A DNA stretch of 64,000 nucleotides, from positions 2,790,001-2,854,000 of the forward strand of contig NZ_LN850107.1 in NCBI RefSeq assembly GCF_900070365.1, given 5' to 3'. The position numbers were made by a program, and so were the translations under genes. Position 1 is the first letter of the stretch, and each line of letters starts with the position of its first letter. The notes under the pieces were generated by a model that saw only the letters and a program-made list of their open reading frames with translations, was not told where the DNA came from and did not search any database. The stretch comes from Alloactinosynnema sp. L-07 (lineage in GTDB: Bacteria > Actinomycetota > Actinomycetes > Mycobacteriales > Pseudonocardiaceae). Positions 43,447 through 52,416 of this stretch are shown here, piece after piece.

Positions 43447-43739
43447 AGGCTCTGCCCGTTCATCGCCGCGCGCGCGGCGTCGTCCGCGGCGGCATAGGCG
43501 GCCACAACGGACTCCAAGGCCGAGGTGACCGTGGCCAGATTTCGGTCTATCCGTTCCCGACCGTCATCCCACCGCCCGACGAACTCGCCCACCGCAGCGC
43601 TGAGCGGGTGCGATCCGGTGGCCTCCGGATCGAGCCGCTGGCTCGCGGGGGCAGTGGCCAGATCACCGCGTAACGCCTGCAGTCGGGTCACCATCGTCTG
43701 CAGCGCACCGACGTCGACCGTGAACCCGCCGTGTCCCAT
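43443..43739 (-). CDS. WXG100/Esx-like protein, 98 aa
   Basis: ATG 43739 follows GAGGAGG. The product is the size of Esx proteins and is helical, with FVGRWDDGRERI at the hairpin turn (Trp-x-x-Gly instead of Trp-x-Gly). It is coupled to the longer WXG protein by a 4-base overlap, so the two probably form a heterodimer or co-secreted pair. The only secretion ATPase nearby is the broken EccC chimera. Confidence 0.75.
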   Translation of the reverse strand: MGHGGFTVDVGALQTMVTRLQALRGDLATAPASQRLDPEATGSHPLSAAVGEFVGRWDDGRERIDRNLATVTSALESVVAAYAAADDAARAAMNGQSL

Positions 43740-44014
43740 CCGGCCTCCTCATCGCCTGAGCCGAGGATCGTCGTCCAGCGTGATCCTGTTACTCAGTCCT
43801 GGTGATCGGCCTAGGGTGTCAAGGCGCGGCCCCTTTCGTGTTCGCCACGCTGGCGCGAGGGTATCTATCGGGTATCGTCGCCCTCTCGCCGCGAAGGCGT
43901 TGAGTCGAGCCGCTGATGCTGGATGCCGCGATTAAGCCATGTAGGTGACGGGATCAACCAGCGGGTCCACGTTGAACGGCTGCGTTAGGCCGATCGGCTT
44001 TCGCGGTTACCGGT

Positions 44015-44368
44015 TCATTCACCCAGCGTCCAGTCAACCCCGACCTCGGAACCGTCGAGGGCACGCAGCTCCGCGGTGAAATCCTCGAACAAAGCCCTGA
44101 GGTGTGCGTCGGTGTTCTCCGACGCCCGGATCGGCCCGCGCTCGGCCCACCTCAAGACCCAACTCGGTCGGCGGCTGGCAGCGGTAGTCCAGTGGGCTCG
44201 GACGATCAGGTCGGGCGCCAGGACGGGCGTGCGGTACGGCACCCGCAGATCATCGACACACCCAGGCGCAGACAGGAGGCGCGGCAACGCGAGTTGGCCC
44301 TTTCGGAACACCGAGATGATCAAGCGCAAGAGCCTGGAACACGGTTGAAGACGCCTCGGTCGAAACAC
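44015..44368 (-). CDS. hypothetical ORF, 117 aa, possibly a gene remnant
   Basis: The C-terminal 75 residues look like coding sequence (YRTPVLAPDLIVRAHWTTAA, then ENTDAHLRALFEDFTAELRA). The N-terminal 40 residues are basic and less convincing. No family and no good ribosome binding site are seen. It may be the end of a decayed gene. Confidence 0.35.
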   Translation of the reverse strand: MFRPRRLQPCSRLLRLIISVFRKGQLALPRLLSAPGCVDDLRVPYRTPVLAPDLIVRAHWTTAASRRPSWVLRWAERGPIRASENTDAHLRALFEDFTAELRALDGSEVGVDWTLGE

Positions 44369-45250
44369 CCCTCCGCCGAGTCGGACTACTGTGGGCGCCC
44401 TGGTCAGGGAAAGCCCTCAGCCGCCTTCCGCTGCTCCACAGATCGGCGCGCCCGAACCGCACCGGCCTCCTGGCGGACATGCCAGTGCACAGTTTGTGCA
44501 GAGTCGGTTTGGCAGCTTTCGGCGCCACCGTCACCGTGTTTCGGTACGTGCGCAGCGGGTGATGGCCAGGGGTCGATCCCGTATGGCTCGCCCAAGTGAT
44601 CGACCCCTGGTGTCCTGCGCGCCCTGCGGCGCAGGTCGACGTGGTGGTGAACAACGCTCTGCGGGAGCGCGACCGGCGGCTGGTCATCGACGTGCGGCAC
44701 GACCCCGGCGGCGCGGGACCAGCGGAGGTGTCGGCGGGGCTCACCGCCGCCGCGGCCGATCGGCCAGCCCGGCGTTCTGGCGGTCCTGCCACACCCGACT
44801 GAGTTCGGCCATCAGATCCGCGATCACCGCCGACGGCAACCCCTGTCACCCGACGCGCGGACAGCACTGCAGCACGACCCATATCAAGATCATCTCAGGC
44901 CAAGACCGCCAACCATGCAGGAGGTCGTTAGGCGCCAACATGCGCGGCATCACCTCAGCGACCGCGTAGGAGCTACGCCTGGAAGACGCTGAGCGAAGTG
45001 TTCACAGAACTCCTCGATTCAGATTCGTTCCACCGACTGAACTCGCTCCCGCGATCACGAATCAACCTCGGAGTCGGAACGGGATTGGGACGCGACCATT
45101 CGTTTAGTGGTGAACCCGGTGCCTGCGGGGTTGAACCGCAAGGTGTTCACTCGAATGGCGCAATCGTAGACCGAATGAGGTTCCTATTCCGCATCGGTCA
45201 GGGACCGCTGGGACCTTCGGCCCTACTCGGATTCGACGGACCGGAGTCAA
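44369..45250. other. intergenic stretch without a confident gene
   Basis: Several short frames are open on both strands, but none shows recognisable protein sequence. One fragment on the reverse strand reads AVIADLMAELSRVWQDRQNA (44740-44830) and ends at a stop, and looks like the C-terminus of a lost gene. The last 250 bp are distinctly more AT-rich and contain GTGTTCAC twice (near 44997 and 45141), as expected for the control region of the CHAT operon. A perfect hairpin at 44566-44610 is listed separately. Confidence 0.5.
44566..44610. repeat. 13-bp perfect inverted repeat, 19-nt loop
   Basis: CCAGGGGTCGATC at 44566-44578 is matched by its exact complement at 44598-44610. There is no T tract, so a simple terminator is unlikely. 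It could be a protein-binding site, a relic of a mobile element end, or an RNA hairpin. Confidence 0.6.
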
Positions 45251-47302
45251 GTGGACGCGAGGCCGTCATCCAATCTCGATGAGGGGGTGGCCGCAGACAT
45301 GCGGACGGTGTTGCTGACGATCACCGACGACGAGGCGGGCGACCACCCGATCTCGCTTGCGGCCGTCGATGGTGGCGACCTTCGACCGCTGGCCGAATGC
45401 GTGCTCCCGGCGGACCTGCTCGCAGGGAAAGCGCCCGAACAGCTTCGCGGCGAAAAGAGCGTCGCCGACCTTATGCGGACGTTCGTTCGGGACACTCCAC
45501 AGTCGGCCAAATTCGATGTGATAGGCCAACATTTGTCGACGATGCTGTTCGCGGGCGAGGTCGGGGAATGCTGGGAACGGGAGATCGACGCCGCGGAAGC
45601 CGGGTTGCGCACGTTGTTGCATGTGCGATCCGAAGAGCTGCGATCGCTGCCGTGGGAGATGATGCGCAGGTCCGAGTACACCATGTTCGTCGATGCGCCG
45701 AATACGTTTACGCGGGTGACAGATTACCCGGCGCCGCGTCCGGATCCCGTTTTGCTCCCGCTCAAGGTGTTGGTGGTCGAAGGTCAGCGGAGCGCGGAGT
45801 TGGGCACCAGGCAGGAAGTGCGCGCGATCAAACGGGCCCTGTTCGAATCGGCTGGTCGGGTCGAGTTCGACTTCCTGTCCGAGCCGAGTTGGGACGTGTT
45901 GTGCGCGACATACCAAGCCATGCAGCCCCACGTCTTTCACTTCATCGGACACGCCGAGCGGCTGCGCGGCCGCGCAGCACTGGCAATGCGTGACGCGGCG
46001 ACGAGACGACCATGGTCGTTGACCAGCGGCTTGATCGCCGACCATCTGCGGCCGGCGCCGCGGCTCGCGGTGCTCAACGCCTGCCGGTCGGCGGCCGCGG
46101 AGACGAGCAGTGAGGAGGGAAAGAAGAACGCGCCGACCCAGGATGTCCGAGCGTTGACCGACGTCTTCCTGCGACGTGGTGCGCTCGCGGTCGTCGGGAT
46201 GCACGGAGACATCGTCGGCGACGCGGCGAGCACGTTCGGTGGTGCGCTCTACCGGGCGGTGGCGGGCGAACATGAGATTGACGAGGCCGTCACCCTGGCG
46301 CGGCGGGCCGTGCAGTCGACGGAGGACGATCGGCGAGACTGGTTCCTGCCGGTCCTGACCTGTCGTGCCGCCCCCTCGACCGTGCTGGCCACGTCGTGCA
46401 TGCTCAGCGCGGCGGACGCGGGCGGCGTCACCCAGAAGCTCGCGCCGCAGGTGTCGGATTTCGTCGACCGCGCGGTCGAGCGGCGGCTGTTCGCCCGTGA
46501 CATCGACCCGGACCCTCATCCGCGCGCGCAGCCGCGCCGACTTCAGGTCGTGACCGGTGACTCTCGTGCGGGCAAGACCAAACTGGTGCACTGGATGCGC
46601 AGACGCTGCGCGCTGCGCGGGCGCAGGGTGCGCTACGTCGACCTCGGCGGCAAGGGAACACTTGACGCAGCCGGGGTGTTATGGGCAATCGGCCAGACCG
46701 ATGAGGACGTGCCGAACTTGGTCGGGCCGATGGCCAAGGGCGCGTTCGCCCGGTTCGGGCACGATCTCTCCTACGTGATCGACGGCAGCCTGCCGATCGA
46801 GCCGGTCGAGTCGAATGGCGGCGGGCTGCGGCCGGGACCCGCCCAGTCTGGGAAGTCGCTTACGCCCGGGCCGCAGAACGCGCTTGAGACCATGTTCAAG
46901 TCGTTCCGGGATGCGCTCGTCTTCGCCACGTCCGAGTCGCCGTTGGTGCTGATCCTCGATGGGCTCGACGGCGTTCTCCCCGATGCCTTCAAGCTGCACT
47001 TGTATCCGGAGTTGGTCCTGAAGGTGCTCGACGGAGTCATCCCGGCGCTCACGCTGGTCGTCGTGGTCGCGGAAGACCAGAAGGGCAAGCATTGGCCCAT
47101 CGACCAGGTGAACGACACCGACTGGATCAGAGTCGACAACCCAGACCCTGAGCAGTTCCAGATCCTGGTCGAGGACTTCCTCGTCGCGCTGGGGCACGAG
47201 ATCGGCCCGGCTCGCGAGGAGAAGATCTCGGGGCTCACCCGGTCCGGGAAGTGGCCGATCAGCGACCTAGCCAAGATCGCCGACGTCCTTGCGATGAACT
47301 GA
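45251..47302 (+). CDS. CHAT protease fused to P-loop NTPase, 683 aa
   Basis: I used GTG 45251 (GGAG 4 bases before it); ATG 45299, after GAGGGGG, is equally possible. Residues about 18-385 are a CHAT caspase-like domain: RSLPWEMM at 131-138, catalytic His234 in HFIGHAERL and Cys278 in AVLNACRSAAA, both intact. Residues about 430-683 form an NTPase with Walker A GDSRAGKT (436-443) and Walker B PLVLILDGLDGVL near 570. This is a nucleotide-gated protease without membrane segments. It is followed after 8 bases by the giant STAND gene, then two more proteases, so it probably triggers or receives signals in one operon. Confidence 0.85.
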   Translation: MDARPSSNLDEGVAADMRTVLLTITDDEAGDHPISLAAVDGGDLRPLAECVLPADLLAGKAPEQLRGEKSVADLMRTFVRDTPQSAKFDVIGQHLSTMLFAGEVGECWEREIDAAEAGLRTLLHVRSEELRSLPWEMMRRSEYTMFVDAPNTFTRVTDYPAPRPDPVLLPLKVLVVEGQRSAELGTRQEVRAIKRALFESAGRVEFDFLSEPSWDVLCATYQAMQPHVFHFIGHAERLRGRAALAMRDAATRRPWSLTSGLIADHLRPAPRLAVLNACRSAAAETSSEEGKKNAPTQDVRALTDVFLRRGALAVVGMHGDIVGDAASTFGGALYRAVAGEHEIDEAVTLARRAVQSTEDDRRDWFLPVLTCRAAPSTVLATSCMLSAADAGGVTQKLAPQVSDFVDRAVERRLFARDIDPDPHPRAQPRRLQVVTGDSRAGKTKLVHWMRRRCALRGRRVRYVDLGGKGTLDAAGVLWAIGQTDEDVPNLVGPMAKGAFARFGHDLSYVIDGSLPIEPVESNGGGLRPGPAQSGKSLTPGPQNALETMFKSFRDALVFATSESPLVLILDGLDGVLPDAFKLHLYPELVLKVLDGVIPALTLVVVVAEDQKGKHWPIDQVNDTDWIRVDNPDPEQFQILVEDFLVALGHEIGPAREEKISGLTRSGKWPISDLAKIADVLAMN

Positions 47303-47310
47303 GGAACGCA

Positions 47311-50300
47311 ATGCCCGCTGACGTAGACGAGCTACTGAGCCGCCTCGCTCGCGGTGAGGCCGTGGCCGACCTCGCGCGGCCCGAGGGACTGACTGAGGTG
47401 CTCAAGCGATGCGCGGTGGTGCAGACGTTCGATGAACTGACCTATGACAAAGTGCTGGCGCCGGGGGTCCCCCAGCACGTGGCCTTCCAGGACCTGGTGA
47501 CGGCGTCGGAGGTCGAGCGAGTCCCGCGCCAGGATGGTCTATACAGGCTGGAGCGTTCGGCCAGGGCCACCCAGTGGAAAGCGTGGTGGCCTTCAGATGC
47601 CACGCACACGGACCCGAGGGTGCCCGCCGATCTCCGTGAGTTCATCGAAGGGATCGTGCCGATCTACCGGGAGCGGGGCGATCCGATCGACCTGTTGCCG
47701 CTACTCGCGTTCACCGCGCCGGACGAGGCGATCGACCTGGCATCGGCGTTGTTCCGGGACGCCGATCTGAGATTCGACCTCCCGTTGTTCCAGGACATCC
47801 TCGACACGTTGCGCGACGAAGAGCGGTTGGCCTCGTGCGATGACAGGATGATCACGATGTGGCGGGACCGTGCGGCGTACCTGCGTGCCCGAAGCCTGTG
47901 GTCGTCGGATTATCTGCGGACCGGGACATTCCTGGAGCCAAAGGACGCCCGATCCGTCTATACGCGACTGCTTGGTGAATCCGGGCCGAGAACGCTGCTG
48001 CTCCACGGGCCCGGCGGTCGGGGCAAGACGATGGAGCTGCGCTGGCTGATCGCCCGGCTCCTGGTGCCGGAGCAAGTCCCACCCGTCGACCCGCCGTGGC
48101 GCGGTGGGCGGATCCCGTGTACCAAACACGACTTCGACGTCATCGATTCGATCAACGTCACAGCGTATCCGTGGCTGATTCTGCTCGATGCCGCGACACA
48201 ACTGAACCAGCAGCTCCCGAGGTCGCCGTTCACGAAGTTCCTGAACTCCTATGGGTGGGCGTTGCCGCTGCTCGGCAAGACGGGGACCAGCCACGATCGG
48301 GCCAAGGCCGCCAGCAGCAGACTCGCGGCCGAGCCTCCCGGGCTGGGCGACGGCATCCGGACCTGGTTCGTGGACGTGCTGGTCGAAGCGGTCGGTGACA
48401 GGCAAATGCTGATGGTGTTTGACACCGTCGAGGAGACACACCTGCGCCCGAAGAGTGACTTGGAGAACCTGCTGGCGCTGTTGCGTGAACTGATGAACGG
48501 GTGCCCAGCCCTGCGGATCATCCTGTCCGGGCGTTATGACCTCCGAGAGGTCCTCCGCGCGGCGATCAACGAGTTGCCCGAGGCGATCGACCGCGTGTTG
48601 CTCCCGTTCTCCGACGAACAGGCCGAGCGTTACCTGCGCGAGCATCGCGGCATCGACCGGCTTGACCTGCGTGCGGAGATCGTCGCTAAGGTCGAAGGCG
48701 ACCCGTTCAAGCTCGCACTTCTTGCCGACCTCGTCCAGCAGCGACCCGAGATCGAACCCGCTGACCTCCGAGCTCAGGACGCCGACCTGACCTACCTCAT
48801 CGTCCGGGTGATGGACCGCGTCGACCCGCCCACGAGGTGGCTGGTGCGCTACGGCGTGGTGGCGCGCAGGCTAAGCCGCGGGTTCGTCGACGCGGTGCTG
48901 CCGAAGTACCTCGCCGCGGCGATCGCTGGCCGCAAGACCTACGACCAGCAGGTCGAAGGCCCAGTCACGTCGCCCACGAACGGCGAGGAGCTAGACATCG
49001 ACCGACTGTGGACCCAGTTGCTCCGCTACGCGGGAGAGACGTCGTGGGTCACCTTGGCGCCCACCGACCGGGACTCAGTGGCCCTGCATCCTCGGGTTCT
49101 GCGGGCCATGCGCAAGCTGATCGCGGACAGCAGTATTCACCGCAAGCTACACCGCGACGCCGCCCAGTACTTCGACGACCTAGCCGCCGCCGAACCGGGC
49201 GACGCGGACCGGTGGTCGCTGGAGGCGCTCTACCACCATTTCCACCTCGACTGGGTCAAGGCGACTCGGCGGTGGCGACGGATGCTGGACGAAGTCGGAC
49301 TGGGGGAGCCCGACAGGCGGGAGACGATCGCCTCCGAGCTGCTCGGGCCGGACTACGTCGACCAGAACGGCGACCCTCGCGAGTGGCATCCGGGGGTGCC
49401 TGCCGTGGCTCCGGAGACCGTCGCGGAGGCATGGTTCGAACGGGCGTGCGCCCTCGCTCAACAGGCCAGGGTCGATCGGGTAGGCGCCGACGACCAATTG
49501 TGGAGCGGCGTGGAGCGGGCGTACGCGGAGTTCCTCCACCGCCAAGGCGACGTGGAGCTGATCCCTCGGTGGCGGCTCGGGTACCTGGTCGCCGCGCTCG
49601 CTGTGCGGCACGGTGATCTCGCCACCGGCGAGCGGGAGGTGCTCGACGCCTTGACACAAGCCAAGCTGTCCTACGACCAGGTCCGGCTGCGGGTGTTGCT
49701 GGGCGACATCCAACTCGCGCGGGCGGACAACGCCGCGCCCGCCACCTACCGGTCCGCGCTGGATGCGGCCATCCGGCTCCGCGCCGACGCGTGGGCGCCG
49801 CACCTGCGACTGCGTGTCGCCGCAGCCTACACCCAGCTCGACCGGCTGGCCGAGGCCGACCGTGAGTGCGCCGCCGCGACCGCACACGGACATGTTCTGC
49901 CGGTCCAGTCCGCGGAGCTGAGCGCGCTTGCCGCGCGGATCGCGTTGCGGAGCGGGCGGCCGAACCGGGCCACAGAACTCACCGATCGAGCCGACCCTCG
50001 ATTGCTCGCCGAACCCGAGCAGGTGCACACGCTTCGGCTCGAAGCGGCTCAAGCGTGCTACCTGGACGAGGTCTTGGCCGCCACGGCGGGCGCGCCGGTC
50101 CGCGCCCGAGCGCCCGGCGGCGTGGTCGACGACGCCGCGCGGCACGAGTCGGCAGGCGCCGCGGCCGGGACACTGCTGCACTTCGGTCCGGCGTTCGACG
50201 GGCTGGAAACGGCGCGCACCTTGTGGGCGGTCGCGGGCGACATCGACGCGGTGGCCCGATGCCACACCCGCGCAGCAATGCTGCACCTGCGCGAGGTCGG

Positions 50301-52416
50301 CAGCCTGACGCTGGCCGAGCATCACCTTGACGAGGCAGACACACTGTTCCTGCGGCCCGCGACCGAGGGCTGGCTGCGCCGCGAGACCGGCCGCGCGGAA
50401 CTGCTGCACCGGCAGGGACTGTCACCGGAAGCCGAAGCCAGGATCACCGAGACCATCGGTCAGCTTCGTCAGTCGGGCGCGCCTGCACGGCTATTCGTCC
50501 TCGCCGCGCTCGCCGGTCTCGCGGTTCGGGCCGCGAACAACCACTGCGAGCTCGTCGAGCAGTTGGACAAACACCTCCGGCGGGTCACGCCGGAGCCCGC
50601 GCGAGTCGTCCTCCTCAAGAACCTCGACCGAATCGACGCCGTGACCCGGGACGCGGTCGAGCGCCTCGCGCAATTGCGAACGCTGTTGCAGTTGCCATCG
50701 ACGGTTACGAAAGCCGAACAAGCGGCGCTGCAGGTGACGTTGGCCCATCTCGCCCGGCTCACCGGCGACGCTGACAGAGCCGAACGTGACCTTGTCGCGG
50801 CTCGCGCGACTCTCGGATCGTCGGGCAGCCGCCTATTTCTGCGCGACTGGGCCCACGCGCTGGACCGGTTGCCTGGCGGCGACCGGATCTCGACCGCCGA
50901 CGTGGCCGCGTTCGTGAATCAGTTCCGCCACACGTCGCCGACACTGACGGCAGCGTTCCTCATCGAACGTGCCGAGGCGGTCGTCGACACGGATCCGCAG
51001 GCAGCAGACCGATTTGCCGAGCAGGCTGCCCCTCTGTTGCACGTTTCGCCGGACCAGAAGACCCAGTGGCACGCACGGTTGCAGCAGATCAACGGCCGGG
51101 TCGCCGACGCGACCGCCGCCGACAGCCACCTCGTGCTGGCCAGCTCGGAGTTCGAAGCACTCGGTGACGTCTCCAACGCGCGTCCGCCCGCCGTTGTCCG
51201 TGACTTCGGCCGGGACAAGTCCGTCGCCCGACTCGAGGCTGGGCGCGGCTGGCTTCGGCTGGAGCTGGACAAGGGCGGTTCGCTGCAGGTCTCGGCCAGC
51301 ATCCCCGGTATCGGCCACGCCGAACGGCGCGACCTCGAGCGGTGGGCTCGCGACATCGTCGGCGTGACCGGTCTGCCCAAGGGCAAGGCGACCTTCTTGA
51401 AAGACGCGTCGGCCTGGGTGGCCCGGGCAGCAGAGGTGGGCTCCGGCGGACCCCTGGAGATGTGGCCAGACCTGGATTTCGACCTGCGGCTCGAACTGTG
51501 GGACCGGCGTCTGCAGGCGGCGCCCTGGGAGTGGGCACTGCGAGTGTCCCGCTCCATCCACCCGTACCGCGTGACCAGTGCCGATGCGGCGCACCGCGAC
51601 GAGATCAGGTATGTCCAGTTAGGACTCAATCGACTGCTTGGGGAACGCCTGTCACCCGACGGCTACCTGGGTCCGCACACCGCGGGCGTGTTGGGCGCAT
51701 ACCGGGGAAGATCCGGATCCACGAGAAGCGGCGAACTGGACTACGCGGACCTGTCGAGTCTGCAGAGTGACCTCTCGGACCAAACCCCCGTGGTGATCCT
51801 GCTCGGGCCGCGCGCCATGGACGTCGCCTGGCGCTACGAGCGGCATGGTTTCGAGGCGTTCGCCCTTGAAGACCCGTCGCCGCACCGGCTGGCGGCCTCG
51901 GCTCGTGCACTGGTTGATCAAGGAAAAGTGCCCTCCATCGTGCACCTGTCCGGTGGACTGAGGCAGAGCTCCGGTGGAGTGTCGTTCACCTTTGTCGGAG
52001 GCGCTTGGATGCCGGACGCGTACGGCGGCGCCAGGTCCGGCGACGAGGTCACCGCGACGGCCCTGGACCGGATGCTGGCCGCGTTCCCGCGAGACCGGAC
52101 CAGGCCGGTCGTCGTGCTCGAACTCGACTACAACCCACCAGGGCGGCTGGAGGGACTGCTGAACATCCTCTTGCGCAACGTCTTCGCTCACGACGTCTTC
52201 GCACTCGGCGGTTGTGCCGCGGTCCTGGGGACCGGTCTGCCTGGTCGGGGCGAGCGGATGCCGAGCGAGCACATGTTCGAGATGTTCGGCGCCGGAAAGT
52301 CACTTTCCGATATCAGCGCACGACTGCGCGAGAACACTCCGGAAGGGACGGTGCTGTTCACACACCTACCATGGTTGCGGGTGACCGCCGAGAGGAATCC
52401 ACATGGGGATCGCTGA
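47311..52416 (+). CDS. giant STAND NTPase with TPR array and degenerate CHAT domain, 1701 aa
   Basis: ATG 47311 follows GAGG at the right spacing. The N-terminal 200 residues include a small helical start and a TPR-free adaptor region. Walker A HGPGGRGKT lies at 232-240, a Walker B-like MLMVFDTVEE near 373, and a STAND winged-helix region follows. About 600-1290 is a helical array of TPR type. From about 1320 the fold resembles CHAT (QAAPWEWAL near 1404, like the family's LPWELL), but the His site reads VHLSGGLRQ near 1544 and the Cys site VVVLELDYNP near 1604, so both catalytic residues are lost. A segment near 1434-1485 (LLGERLSPDGYLGPHTAGVL) looks like a peptidoglycan-binding-1 repeat inserted in this domain. 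Confidence 0.8.
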   Translation: MPADVDELLSRLARGEAVADLARPEGLTEVLKRCAVVQTFDELTYDKVLAPGVPQHVAFQDLVTASEVERVPRQDGLYRLERSARATQWKAWWPSDATHTDPRVPADLREFIEGIVPIYRERGDPIDLLPLLAFTAPDEAIDLASALFRDADLRFDLPLFQDILDTLRDEERLASCDDRMITMWRDRAAYLRARSLWSSDYLRTGTFLEPKDARSVYTRLLGESGPRTLLLHGPGGRGKTMELRWLIARLLVPEQVPPVDPPWRGGRIPCTKHDFDVIDSINVTAYPWLILLDAATQLNQQLPRSPFTKFLNSYGWALPLLGKTGTSHDRAKAASSRLAAEPPGLGDGIRTWFVDVLVEAVGDRQMLMVFDTVEETHLRPKSDLENLLALLRELMNGCPALRIILSGRYDLREVLRAAINELPEAIDRVLLPFSDEQAERYLREHRGIDRLDLRAEIVAKVEGDPFKLALLADLVQQRPEIEPADLRAQDADLTYLIVRVMDRVDPPTRWLVRYGVVARRLSRGFVDAVLPKYLAAAIAGRKTYDQQVEGPVTSPTNGEELDIDRLWTQLLRYAGETSWVTLAPTDRDSVALHPRVLRAMRKLIADSSIHRKLHRDAAQYFDDLAAAEPGDADRWSLEALYHHFHLDWVKATRRWRRMLDEVGLGEPDRRETIASELLGPDYVDQNGDPREWHPGVPAVAPETVAEAWFERACALAQQARVDRVGADDQLWSGVERAYAEFLHRQGDVELIPRWRLGYLVAALAVRHGDLATGEREVLDALTQAKLSYDQVRLRVLLGDIQLARADNAAPATYRSALDAAIRLRADAWAPHLRLRVAAAYTQLDRLAEADRECAAATAHGHVLPVQSAELSALAARIALRSGRPNRATELTDRADPRLLAEPEQVHTLRLEAAQACYLDEVLAATAGAPVRARAPGGVVDDAARHESAGAAAGTLLHFGPAFDGLETARTLWAVAGDIDAVARCHTRAAMLHLREVGSLTLAEHHLDEADTLFLRPATEGWLRRETGRAELLHRQGLSPEAEARITETIGQLRQSGAPARLFVLAALAGLAVRAANNHCELVEQLDKHLRRVTPEPARVVLLKNLDRIDAVTRDAVERLAQLRTLLQLPSTVTKAEQAALQVTLAHLARLTGDADRAERDLVAARATLGSSGSRLFLRDWAHALDRLPGGDRISTADVAAFVNQFRHTSPTLTAAFLIERAEAVVDTDPQAADRFAEQAAPLLHVSPDQKTQWHARLQQINGRVADATAADSHLVLASSEFEALGDVSNARPPAVVRDFGRDKSVARLEAGRGWLRLELDKGGSLQVSASIPGIGHAERRDLERWARDIVGVTGLPKGKATFLKDASAWVARAAEVGSGGPLEMWPDLDFDLRLELWDRRLQAAPWEWALRVSRSIHPYRVTSADAAHRDEIRYVQLGLNRLLGERLSPDGYLGPHTAGVLGAYRGRSGSTRSGELDYADLSSLQSDLSDQTPVVILLGPRAMDVAWRYERHGFEAFALEDPSPHRLAASARALVDQGKVPSIVHLSGGLRQSSGGVSFTFVGGAWMPDAYGGARSGDEVTATALDRMLAAFPRDRTRPVVVLELDYNPPGRLEGLLNILLRNVFAHDVFALGGCAAVLGTGLPGRGERMPSEHMFEMFGAGKSLSDISARLRENTPEGTVLFTHLPWLRVTAERNPHGDR

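Noticed and set aside
44596..44802. Forward 68-codon frame and other short frames in the gap before the CHAT operon
   Set aside because: They overlap an inverted repeat, have no good start context and no recognisable family.
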